From Verrucomicrobiota bacterium (GTDB lineage Bacteria; Verrucomicrobiota; Verrucomicrobiia; Chthoniobacterales; UBA10450), in NCBI GenBank assembly GCA_003221375.1, contig QHRI01000036.1, positions 1 through 7,738 of the forward strand: DNA of 7,738 nucleotides. The letters run 5' to 3'. Positions 1-6,479 of the stretch are shown here, piece after piece (the first letter of the stretch is position 1; each line of letters begins with the position of its first letter). The notes under the pieces are model-generated. The model ran no database searches. It was given only the letters and a program-made list of their open reading frames with translations, and was not told the origin of the DNA. The position numbers and the translations under genes were made by a program.

Positions 1-392
1 AGCGGCTGCCAGTCGATATCGAAATAGGGCGCGTATCTGGAACTCGGGCCATTTTCGAGCACGTCCATCCACCATTCGTTGAGAGGCTCCGCGATTCCCA
101 CGTGATTTGGAACAAAGTCGAGTAGCTGCCCCATCGAATGCGCATGAAGCTGTGCAACCCACGCGTCATAATCCTCGCGCGAACCGATCGCCGGATTGAG
201 CATGTTGTGGTCGGTGATGTCGTAACCGTGCAAGCTGTCAGGGCTCGCCTGAAAATACGGCGATGCGTAGACGTCACTGATTCCGAGTGCTTCGAGGTAT
301 GGAACGATCTCGCATGCCTGCGAAAAAGTGAACCAGCGATTGAATTGCAATCGGTAGGTGCAGGTTGGAATGCGTGGCTGCGTCGCTGTCAC
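1..392 (-). CDS. treY: Maltooligosyl trehalose synthase, N-terminal part (runs off the left edge)
   Basis: This reads as the first 130 codons of a TreY-type GH13 enzyme. TreY isomerises the reducing-end alpha-1,4 bond of maltooligosaccharides to an alpha,alpha-1,1 bond, and TreZ then releases trehalose in the cytoplasm. Family landmarks are clear: TYRLQF near residues 13-18, LGISDVYASPYF, then SLHGYDITDHNMLNP, GQLLDFVPNHVGI (the conserved GH13 region containing D and NH), WWMDVLENG, and FDIDWQP at the edge. Full-length family members have roughly 900-1000 residues, so most of the gene lies outside the window. The start is taken as GTG at 392-390, giving an N-terminus MTATQPRIPTCTYRLQF; an in-frame TGA lies five codons further upstream and I see no better start. 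No clear Shine-Dalgarno is visible. It follows argS on the same strand, 122 bases downstream, with a palindromic repeat in between, so co-transcription is uncertain. Confidence 0.88.
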   Translation of the reverse strand, partial: MTATQPRIPTCTYRLQFNRWFTFSQACEIVPYLEALGISDVYASPYFQASPDSLHGYDITDHNMLNPAIGSREDYDAWVAQLHAHSMGQLLDFVPNHVGIAEPLNEWWMDVLENGPSSRYAPYFDIDWQP

Positions 393-406
393 AGGCGCAA
401 TTTCAT

Positions 407-499
407 GTCATTCCGAGCGAAGTCGAGGAATCCCGTTGCGTTACCTAAAGGTATCGCCGCGGGATCCCTCGACTCCGCCTGCGCTTCGCTCGGAATGAC
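407..499. repeat. REP-like imperfect palindrome between argS and treY
   Basis: The outer arms are a perfect 16-base inverted repeat: gtcattccgagcgaag at 407-422 and its complement at 484-499. The inner arms, tcgaggaatcccg at 423-435 and cgggatccctcga at 460-472, pair with one mismatch. The right arm carries an extra 11 bases (473-483) not matched on the left. The loop is 436-459. The element fills most of the gap between the argS stop (515) and the treY start (392). It could fold into a long hairpin in RNA and act as a terminator or RNA-stabilising element for argS, but there is no U-tract. It resembles dispersed palindromic repeats of other genomes; its copy number here cannot be judged from one window. 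Confidence 0.85.
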
Positions 500-514
500 G
501 CGCCAGCGGGCGTG

Positions 515-2224
515 TTACATCTTCTCAGGAACCTTGATGCCTAACAAGTCGAGGCCGCGATGCAGAACGCGCCCGGTAAGATCGCACAAAGCCAAGCGCG
601 AGCTGCGCGCCGGTTCTTCCGATTTCAAAACCGGACAAGCCTCATAAAATGCGTGGAAGCTGTTCGCCACCTCGAAAAGATAATTTGCCAGAATATTCAG
701 ACGAAAATCGTTCAGCACCTGCGGGACGATTTCCGCGAACTGGCAGAGGCGCTTTGCGAGAGTGATTTCGGCAGAACTGCCGAGAGTCAACTCATCGATC
801 TTTGGTGCGGATTCGCCAGCTTTACGGAAAATCGAGCGAATTCGCACATATGCGTTTTGTAAATACGGCGCTGTATTTCCCTGGAGGGACAGCATTTTTT
901 CCCATGAAAAAACGTAATCCGTCATTCGGTACTGCGACAGATCAGCGTATTTAACTGCACCGATTCCGATTTTCTGTGCGACGTCGATTTTTTCTGCCTC
1001 GCTTAAGTCCGGATTTTTTTCCTCGATAATCTTGCGCGCGCGGCGGCATGCTTCCTCGAGAAGTTCGCGCAACGGCACGTTTTCGCCCGAACGCGTTTTC
1101 ATCAGTTTGCGATCTTCCCCGAGGATGCTGCCAAAGGTGATGTGCCGAAGATCCGCTTTGTAACCCCACTGTCGTCCTGCAATCTCGAAAATTTGTTTGA
1201 AATGGAGAATTTGCGGCGCGCCGACCACGTACCAAACACTGTCCGCTTTCAAATGGTCGAGGCGATAATCGACTGTCGCGACATCGGTGGTGGCGTAATT
1301 AAATCCACCGTCGCGTTTGCGAATTATGCACGGCTTGTCGGCCAGCTCCGGAATATCGCGAAAGAAAACGACGACCGCGCCCTCGCTGATTTCAGCAATT
1401 CCGGATTTGAGCAAACGCTCGACTACACCTGGGAGCCTGTCGTTGTAAAAGCTTTCGCCGCACTGGATGTCGTAATGAATATCGAGCAATTCGTACACGT
1501 GCTCGAAGTCCTGCATGGAAAAAGCAACGCATTCGTTCCAAATATCGATGTTTTCCTTGTCACCGGCCTGCAGTTTTACTAGTTCCTGGCGACAGGATTC
1601 TCGAACCTGAGCATCGCTGATCGCCAATGCGTTTGTCTCTTTGTAAATGCGGACGATCTCGGCCAATGGATTCTGCTGAAGCGCGCTCTGATCCAGTAGA
1701 TTCTTCCAGCCGTAAATGACCATTCCAAACTGGGTCCCCCAATCGCCGATGTGATTATCGCGGATCACGTCATGACCGAGAAATTTTGCGATACGCGCGA
1801 GCGCATCGCCAAGAACGGTGCTCCGAATGTGGCCAACATGCATCGGCTTGGCCACATTGGGAGATCCGAAATCAATCACGATGCGCCGAGGCGATTCTGT
1901 CTTCGCGATTCCGAGTCTTTCATTGGCCAGTAGGCTGGCGGTTTTTTCAGCAACGACGCCTGGACGCAACGTAAAATTAATGAAACCGGGACCTGCGATC
2001 GCTGGCGGTTCGCAAAGATCGTCAACACCGAGATGCTCGACGATTTTCTTCGCAACGTCCCTCGAATTTTCGCCCCGCTGTTTTCCGAGCACCAGAGCGG
2101 CATTCGTCTGGTAATCGCCGAATCGCGCGTCGGTTGCTGGCGTTAATTCACCAGCGTCCGGCAAACCGGCGGCGGCCAGGCCGTCGGAAAGCTTCTTTGC
2201 GAGAAGTGATTGAAAAGTTTCCAT
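515..2224 (-). CDS. argS: Arginyl-tRNA synthetase
   Basis: This class I aminoacyl-tRNA synthetase charges tRNA-Arg with arginine in the cytoplasm. It has 569 residues, close to the usual bacterial length (E. coli 577). An N-terminal additional domain spans about 1-85 (DARFGDYQTNAALVLG, then GPGFINFTL). The catalytic domain follows, with SPNVAKPMHVGHIRST including the HIGH-equivalent HVGH at 129-132, and DNHIGDWGTQFGM at 157-168. KLMKTRSG at 373-380 replaces KMSKS, as is normal for ArgRS. The DALR-type anticodon-binding domain runs from about 450 to the end, including SQYRMTDYVFSW and LQGNTAPYLQNAY. It ends in LGIKVPEKM, a typical ArgRS C-terminus. The start ATG at 2224 is fixed by an in-frame TGA nine bases upstream. 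I see no clear Shine-Dalgarno. The reading frame is intact, in contrast to the damaged genes at 3.6-7.0 kb. It lies 98 bases downstream of the EIIA gene, separated by a palindromic repeat. Confidence 0.98.
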   Translation of the reverse strand: METFQSLLAKKLSDGLAAAGLPDAGELTPATDARFGDYQTNAALVLGKQRGENSRDVAKKIVEHLGVDDLCEPPAIAGPGFINFTLRPGVVAEKTASLLANERLGIAKTESPRRIVIDFGSPNVAKPMHVGHIRSTVLGDALARIAKFLGHDVIRDNHIGDWGTQFGMVIYGWKNLLDQSALQQNPLAEIVRIYKETNALAISDAQVRESCRQELVKLQAGDKENIDIWNECVAFSMQDFEHVYELLDIHYDIQCGESFYNDRLPGVVERLLKSGIAEISEGAVVVFFRDIPELADKPCIIRKRDGGFNYATTDVATVDYRLDHLKADSVWYVVGAPQILHFKQIFEIAGRQWGYKADLRHITFGSILGEDRKLMKTRSGENVPLRELLEEACRRARKIIEEKNPDLSEAEKIDVAQKIGIGAVKYADLSQYRMTDYVFSWEKMLSLQGNTAPYLQNAYVRIRSIFRKAGESAPKIDELTLGSSAEITLAKRLCQFAEIVPQVLNDFRLNILANYLFEVANSFHAFYEACPVLKSEEPARSSRLALCDLTGRVLHRGLDLLGIKVPEKM

Positions 2225-2235
2225 GTAGCGAGGTC

Positions 2236-2324
2236 AATTTGTAGCAGCTTCGCTCTGCGAGGCGCGACGCTGAAGCCTTTTGCATCCGCGCGCCGCGTCG
2301 CCCAGAGGTGGACGACTACAAATT
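2236..2324. repeat. Imperfect palindrome ending in tttgtag / ctacaaa
   Basis: The ends are a perfect 9-base inverted repeat: aatttgtag at 2236-2244 and ctacaaatt at 2316-2324. Inside them, 2245-2265 (cagcttcgctctgcgaggcg) and the complement of 2295-2315 (tcgtccacctctgggcgacg) are similar but diverged, with about two thirds of positions matching across the whole arm. The middle, around 2266-2290, is GC-rich. The element fills the gap between the EIIA gene and argS, and its last two bases overlap the EIIA stop codon. It may act as a transcript-processing or partial termination element; no U-tract follows. Confidence 0.7.
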
Positions 2325-2781
2325 ACGAACGATCGCGAAAGATCGACAAAATTTCGTCGGCGGACTTTGCGCTGGCCAGGCTCTCGCGCACGGAGCGATC
2401 GTTTAGAAATTTTGCGATCGAGGCTAGCGTGCGCAGGTGCGTTTGAAATTGATTTTTCGGGACGATGAAAAGCACGACAAACTTGACCGGCGCGTTGTCG
2501 AGCGCATCAAACTCAATGCCTGTCGTCGATCTTCCGAACGCGGCTACGACTTCTTCGAGCCGGTCTGAAGAGCAATGCGGAATGGCGATTCCGAACCCGA
2601 TGCCCGTGCTCATCGTTTCCTCGCGTTGTTTCAATGATGCGAGAATCGGATCGCGATCTTCCGTTTTGATTTTGCCGAGACTAACGAGGAGATCGATCAG
2701 TTCAACGATCGCGGCCCAGCGCTCCGTTGCTTTCATCTCAGGGATGATCTGCTCGACAGAAAGTAAATTGGCCAACGACAT
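2323..2781 (-). CDS. PTS EIIA protein of the fructose/mannitol-nitrogen class (PtsN-like)
   Basis: This 152-residue cytoplasmic protein has the complete single-domain EIIA fold length expected for PtsN (EIIA-Ntr), a phosphocarrier that in other bacteria regulates nitrogen, potassium or envelope functions rather than sugar uptake. The phosphorylation-site motif is clear: REETMSTGIGFGIAIPHC, with the phosphorylatable histidine at residue 69. A second family signature follows at NQFQTHLRTLASIAKFL. No EIIB, EIIC, HPr or EI gene lies in the window, which fits a regulatory role. The start is ATG at 2781, with a weak GGGA motif a few bases upstream. The gene is 105 bases downstream of the GT2 gene. 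That gap contains a short hairpin with CTTAG/CTAAG arms (2808-2812 and 2822-2826) and, on the minus strand, a TTGTCA hexamer that could be a -35 box, but no convincing -10. Its stop codon falls at the edge of the adjacent palindrome. The sugar-specific alternative (EIIA-Fru) cannot be excluded. Confidence 0.9.
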   Translation of the reverse strand: MSLANLLSVEQIIPEMKATERWAAIVELIDLLVSLGKIKTEDRDPILASLKQREETMSTGIGFGIAIPHCSSDRLEEVVAAFGRSTTGIEFDALDNAPVKFVVLFIVPKNQFQTHLRTLASIAKFLNDRSVRESLASAKSADEILSIFRDRS

Positions 2782-2886
2782 GCGAATTCCCGGTACGGGA
2801 GGGCAAGCTTAGCGGTAGCGCCTAAGTTGACAAGCGAGATTTGCCACGCCGCGGATGTGTCGCAAGCCTCTCGTCTGTCTCGGCCA

Positions 2887-3600
2887 TCAAATCTTCTCGC
2901 GAATTTTGTAATTCAATCGCCTGGAGAGCAGCCAGCGGACTCCAAACATATCCATAGTGGCGCGCAAAGCGCGGTTCCCGAGGCCGTATTTACTCTGGCC
3001 AAAGCGCCGCGGACGATGGTTCACCGGAACTTCGACCAGCTGATAGCCGGCCGCTTTGACCAGTGCGGGAATGAAACGGTGCATGCCTTTGAATGGAAAC
3101 AATGCGCTGACACATTCGCGCCGCATGGCCTTGAGGGTGCAGCCGGTGTCGCGCACCCCGTCTCTTGTGTAACGGCTGCGCACGGCGTTCGCAATGCGGC
3201 TCGTCGCACGCTTCACAAACGTGTCCTGGCGTTTGACGCGATAACCACAGACAAGATCGGCGCCACGCGCTATTTCAGCGAGCAGTTTTGGAATGTCGGC
3301 AGGATCATTCTGTAAATCGCCGTCAATGATAACCACAGTCCCACCGCGCGCCGCTGCGAGGCCGGCATAAATTGCGGCGCTTTGTCCGGAATTTTTCTCA
3401 AAACGGATGACACGGTTATTCGCTGCAGGTTCGATCCGCTCCGCCGTATGATCAACGGATCCGTCATCGACAAAAATAATTTCGTAATCGAGTCCGCCCA
3501 GCGCAGTACGCAATTCTTCCTGCAAAATAGGCAAGTTCGCTTCCTCGTTATAGAGCGGCACGACGATAGAGAGTGGCGGCGAATTTGTCACCTCGTTCAT
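2887..3600 (-). CDS. GT2 family glycosyltransferase (dolichyl/undecaprenyl-phosphate sugar transferase type)
   Basis: This 237-residue GT-A fold enzyme should transfer a sugar from a nucleotide-sugar to a polyprenyl-phosphate carrier on the cytoplasmic face of the membrane. Visible motifs, in order: VVPLYNEEANL at 13-23, IFVDDGS at 42-48, NSGQSAAIYAG at 70-80, the metal-binding DGDLQNDP at 93-100, GYRVKRQD at 119-126, DTGCTLKAMRRE at 151-162, HRFIPALVKAAGY at 174-186, and VPVNHRPRRFGQSKYG at 191-206. These place it with the DPM1/ArnC/GtrB-like branch. It lacks the two C-terminal membrane helices of ArnC and GtrB, so it resembles the soluble DPM1-like form. The start ATG at 3600 overlaps the stop of the upstream GT39 gene as ATGA, suggesting translational coupling. 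The frame is intact. The sugar and carrier cannot be read from sequence. Confidence 0.92.
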   Translation of the reverse strand: MNEVTNSPPLSIVVPLYNEEANLPILQEELRTALGGLDYEIIFVDDGSVDHTAERIEPAANNRVIRFEKNSGQSAAIYAGLAAARGGTVVIIDGDLQNDPADIPKLLAEIARGADLVCGYRVKRQDTFVKRATSRIANAVRSRYTRDGVRDTGCTLKAMRRECVSALFPFKGMHRFIPALVKAAGYQLVEVPVNHRPRRFGQSKYGLGNRALRATMDMFGVRWLLSRRLNYKIREKI

Positions 3601-5053
3601 AGTGGAAGTGTGCGGTAATTCCGACAGAGAAATACTTGCCAGGTTCGCAGCGGCTTCCCATAACGCGATACTTGAATCGTGCCAATCAGCTCGGTTGATT
3701 GAAAGCCGGCTTGGATATTGTGCGGGACGCGTTGTTTTTCGCCGTCTCGAATAAAGAGCGCGTTGCGCCCAACGAACAAATTGATCCCGCCTTCTTCAGT
3801 ATAAACTTCGCTTTCCGATCGCGGCGTACCCGGTTTTAGCTCAACAAATTCATCGTAGCGTGGCCAAAATGAGAACTGATTCACCATGTCCTGCGATTCG
3901 GGAATGTAAACCGGCGGGTGACCCGGGCCTTCGGCTCGTTTATCGCGCAGGTAAAACGAAATCTCCGAAGCCCGGTCTCGCGCGTCGGCAATGAGAAAAA
4001 GTTTTTCACCGAATTTTGTTTCGAGATCGCTGCGCATGGCTTCCAGCGCGCCCGTGGCACTTTTCCATCCGCGCATTCGATTGCTTGGGTCGCTTCGCTG
4101 GAACTTGTATCCAGCCATGCGCAGCAAGTCTGTATCGAGTGCTACCGCGCTCATGATCAACCCGACTAATACCGCGATGACCGCGCCGATCCTTAACAAG
4201 GCACTCGCCTCAAGGCGCTCCCACCAATAATAAATCGCAAGCAATCCAAAACCGAGGAAAGCGAGTCCATCCCAATTTGGCGCCGCAGCCTTGTTCAGGG
4301 AAAGAAGCAAGTAGAAAAGAAACACCGGCAAGCCAAACCACATCAGGAACAAAACCTTGAATTGCTGATTCACCCGTCGCCAGCTTCCAATGACACCCCA
4401 CGCCAACGCTAGGAATAGGAAAGGCGAATAAGCCAGGAAATGTTCGCCAATAAACGAAAGAACTTCGACCGGGTGCAAACCAAAGCCCTGCTCGATACCG
4501 CCGCGCGATCGCAGATGTGCAAGGGTAACCCACGCGTGGTGCGCGTTCCACACGATCGGCGGCACCGTGCAAAGAGCGAATATCCCGACCAAAAGATAAA
4601 ATCCAGGGCGCTTGAACTCGTGCCTGAGCCTAGGCGCGAGGGCCAGCACCAACACAATCGAAACAAGCTCAAGCGCGTTGGTGTATTTGGAAAGAAATCC
4701 GAGCCCGATCAGCAGTCCCGTCAAAGGCCAATGCCAGGAGAACTGCGGGCTTTTTTCCTACGCAAGCCAGAATGTAAACATCGCCGCCACCCAGAAAAAA
4801 ATCGACAACTGGTGCCGGCGGCGAGCAGGGGACTGAAAAATCGCACTCCGAATTCGTTCGTTCCAAAGACCGCCGTACTGGCGCGAATTGCAAACGCGAT
4901 AGCCGGGCCTTTGCTGAAGTACGCGGGGGCAAGTCGCTCCGACCACATCCAGTAGTGCGCCTCGTCAAATTCGAGGTCGGTTGTTGCCAACATCGCCAAT
5001 CGAATCACCGTTAGGACGACTATGAAAAACCAGACAGCGCGCGTTATGCTCAT
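3597..5053 (-). pseudogene. GT39/ArnT-like membrane glycosyltransferase, broken by a frame shift and a stop codon
   Basis: An intact family member would be a multi-spanning membrane enzyme that moves a sugar from polyprenyl phosphate to an envelope acceptor. The N-terminus (ATG 5053) reads well for about 82 codons: a first membrane helix, then the loop LEFDEAHYWMWSERLAPAYF with the acidic DE motif expected for GT39, KGPAIAFAIRAS, then FGVRFFSPLLAAGTS. Near 4806 this frame becomes nonsense. Family-like sequence resumes in another frame as LSIFFWVAAMFTFWLA, hits a TAG at 4757-4759 where a Leu codon is expected, then continues as EKSPQFSWHWPLTGLLIGLGFLSKYTNALE to the end at 3597. The remainder has several membrane helices and a soluble C-terminal domain. 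The stretch normally lying between GTS and the DPLSIFFW-type motif, perhaps 40-50 residues, is absent, so I infer an internal out-of-frame deletion plus a nonsense mutation. The start and stop overlap the neighbours as ATGA. Confidence 0.85.
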
Positions 5054-5736
5054 ATCGAATGTGGTGGCGCACCTGGCGATGGCACCTTAGCAGTCGGACG
5101 AGCAATCAAACTTGGATGGCGCGCAAAAACCTGCGGCGCCCATTTTCGGACCGCCTTCCTCCAAACCAATTCGTACACGCTGAGCAGCAGTAACGCTTCA
5201 CCAATTACCAGAAAAAACGCGGCAATTACGTCGCTGGGCCAGTGCGAACCCAGATAAATTCGCGAGTAGCCAACAGCAAAGGCGACGAACCAGTAGAGCC
5301 ACCCCCAACGTCGATAAAACACCGTGCAAAAAACAGCAATGATAGTGTTAGTCGTCATGTGTCCCGACGGGAATGACGGTCCGGACCGGTTGCGATCGGA
5401 CAAATTGGAAAACCGAATAGTGGGTTTCTTAAACAGAGTCAGGAAGGCCGGATGGGTTCTTTGCAACTGTACCATTCGCACAAGATCTACATGTTTGGGA
5501 CGATGGCGATTGATCGTCGATTTTAAGAACCCAGTGACCTGGTCCGTGATCAGCAGAGACAACACCAGACAAACGACGAACGCACGCGCTCTAAATCCGC
5601 CAAATAAGACCGCGCTCACTCCAATAACAACGAACAGTGGCTTCCAAATCGTACTATCGCTGAGGGCCGCCATGAAAAGGTCAAGCCCGGGACTCGTCCA
5701 TTGCTGATTGATTAGATGAAAGATGGACTGATCCAT
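5050..5736 (-). CDS. PAP2 superfamily membrane phosphatase
   Basis: This 228-residue integral membrane phosphatase carries all three parts of the acid phosphatase signature: KSTINRHRP at 72-80 (KX6RP), PSGH at 123-126, and SRIYLGSHWPSD at 158-169 (SRX5HX3D, catalytic His 165). About five or six hydrophobic helices surround them, and the catalytic groups should face the periplasm. Likely substrates are lipid phosphates such as undecaprenyl pyrophosphate or a polyprenyl-phosphate sugar by-product; the sequence does not say which. The C-terminal tail (about 192-228) is basic and proline-rich. It is the first gene of the minus-strand run. Its stop overlaps the GT39 start as ATGA (5050-5053), so it is coupled to a cassette for polyprenyl-linked sugar transfer. 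The start ATG at 5736 gives MDQSIFHLINQQW, a usual PAP2 N-terminus. No strong Shine-Dalgarno or promoter is evident in the 5737-5790 spacer, which is AT-rich. Confidence 0.94.
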   Translation of the reverse strand: MDQSIFHLINQQWTSPGLDLFMAALSDSTIWKPLFVVIGVSAVLFGGFRARAFVVCLVLSLLITDQVTGFLKSTINRHRPKHVDLVRMVQLQRTHPAFLTLFKKPTIRFSNLSDRNRSGPSFPSGHMTTNTIIAVFCTVFYRRWGWLYWFVAFAVGYSRIYLGSHWPSDVIAAFFLVIGEALLLLSVYELVWRKAVRKWAPQVFARHPSLIARPTAKVPSPGAPPHSI

Positions 5737-5800
5737 GCGAAGGAAACGAAACCGCGCCTTAAGCTTTAATCGTTAACCTTTGATAAACAAATGCGGTACA

Positions 5801-5911
5801 ATCACGAAGCCCGAATGACGAATAAAGAAAGAAGCTCGAATGCACAAATGACGAAGATGCAATTCGGACTTCGTCATTCTTTCGTCATTTGTCTTTCGTG
5901 CTTCGTCATTT
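5801..5911. repeat. Palindromic repeat built of aatgacgaa / ttcgtcatt units
   Basis: The central stem is perfect: aatgacgaag at 5847-5856 and cttcgtcatt at 5869-5878, with a 12-base loop. Both flanks continue with imperfect copies of the same unit: cgaatgacgaat near 5812 on the left, and ttcgtcattt at 5881-5890 and 5902-5911 on the right. Bases 5895-5911 are the exact complement of 7320-7336, so this is a dispersed family with two copies here. The right arm lies inside the start of the plus-strand gene and encodes part of its signal peptide. The element occupies the divergent gap between the PAP2 gene and that gene. Confidence 0.85.
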
Positions 5912-6479
5912 GCCTGGCGTTCGCGACGTTGCCGGTTTTCGCCGATCCCCCACCGTCGGCGAAGGACATCCTCGCGTCATGGTGCAAAACGGACCGCTGA
6001 TTCGCTATTCGTTCGCGAATCCAGATGAAGTTCTGCAGCTTCGCCTCGGTGAAAACAGCTCGCGCCTGGACCTTGTGACCGCTGGCGGCGCCGAGCAATT
6101 TACAGCCTCGAAGCTCAAGCAAAAAATTCGTGGCACCTCCGTGAGCTACGAGGATTTGGCGTTCAAGTTTCTTTACTGGCCGACCGCACGCGTTTTGGGA
6201 GAAGAGAACGTTCGCACTCGCAATTGTTGGAAACTCCAACTGCGCGCGCCCTCACGCGAATCGCAGTATTCCAATGTATTGCTATGGGTTGACAAGGCGA
6301 GTGGCGCCCTGATGCGTATGGAGGGATACGATTGGAATGCTCAACTGGCCAAGCGTTTCGAAGTGGTCTCCGCGCAGAAGATTGAAGGCCGTTGGTTTCT
6401 AAAACAAATGCGCGTCGAAGAACTCCAGCCTGGGACCAATCACGTGCTGTCCCGAACGTATTTGGAGATTAAAAGATAG
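5848..6479 (+). pseudogene. LolA-like outer-membrane lipoprotein-sorting family protein, frame broken near the N-terminus
   Basis: The C-terminal part is well preserved in one frame (about 5982-6479): NGPLIRYSFANPDEVLQLRLG, EDLAFKFLYWPTARVLGEE, RTRNCWKLQLRAPS, YSNVLLWVDKASGALMRMEGY, FEVVSAQKIEGRWFLKQM, ending YLEIKR. This matches what I know of the outer-membrane lipoprotein-sorting family (LolA-like, TP_0789 type), periplasmic beta-rich proteins. A signal peptide and mature start, FATLPVFADPPPSAKDILAS, are in a different frame that stops at 5998-6000. The two frames meet around 5976-5983, and the segment expected between DILAS and QNGPLIRYSF (perhaps 30 residues) is missing. I infer an out-of-frame deletion. 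ATG 5848 is chosen because it gives a short basic n-region before the hydrophobic core; in-frame ATGs at 5791, 5815 and 5857 are alternatives. Translation from an internal ATG (5979) would make a protein with no signal peptide. The gene converges on the RRM gene. Confidence 0.75.

Noticed and set aside
138..647. Plus-strand open frame across the treY/argS gap
   Set aside because: It is antisense to two well-supported genes and passes through the palindrome; no family features.
2800..2835. Promoter or terminator in the GT2-EIIA gap
   Set aside because: TTGTCA has no matching -10 at 16-18 bases, and the CTTAG/CTAAG hairpin has a short stem and no U-tract.
4795..4810. Programmed -1 frameshifting on the run of seven T in the GT39 gene
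   Set aside because: The zero-frame codons are CGA TTT TTT TCT, which is not a canonical slippery heptamer in phase, and the shifted frame still meets TAG at 4757-4759. The missing family segment also argues for a deletion.
5737..5800. Promoter for the PAP2 cassette in the AT-rich spacer
   Set aside because: Hexamers such as TTGTTT and GATTAA are present on the minus strand, but not at usable spacing.
5801..5911. CRISPR-like array because of the repeated atgacgaa units
   Set aside because: The units are short, degenerate, in opposite orientations and lack regular spacers; they form a palindrome.
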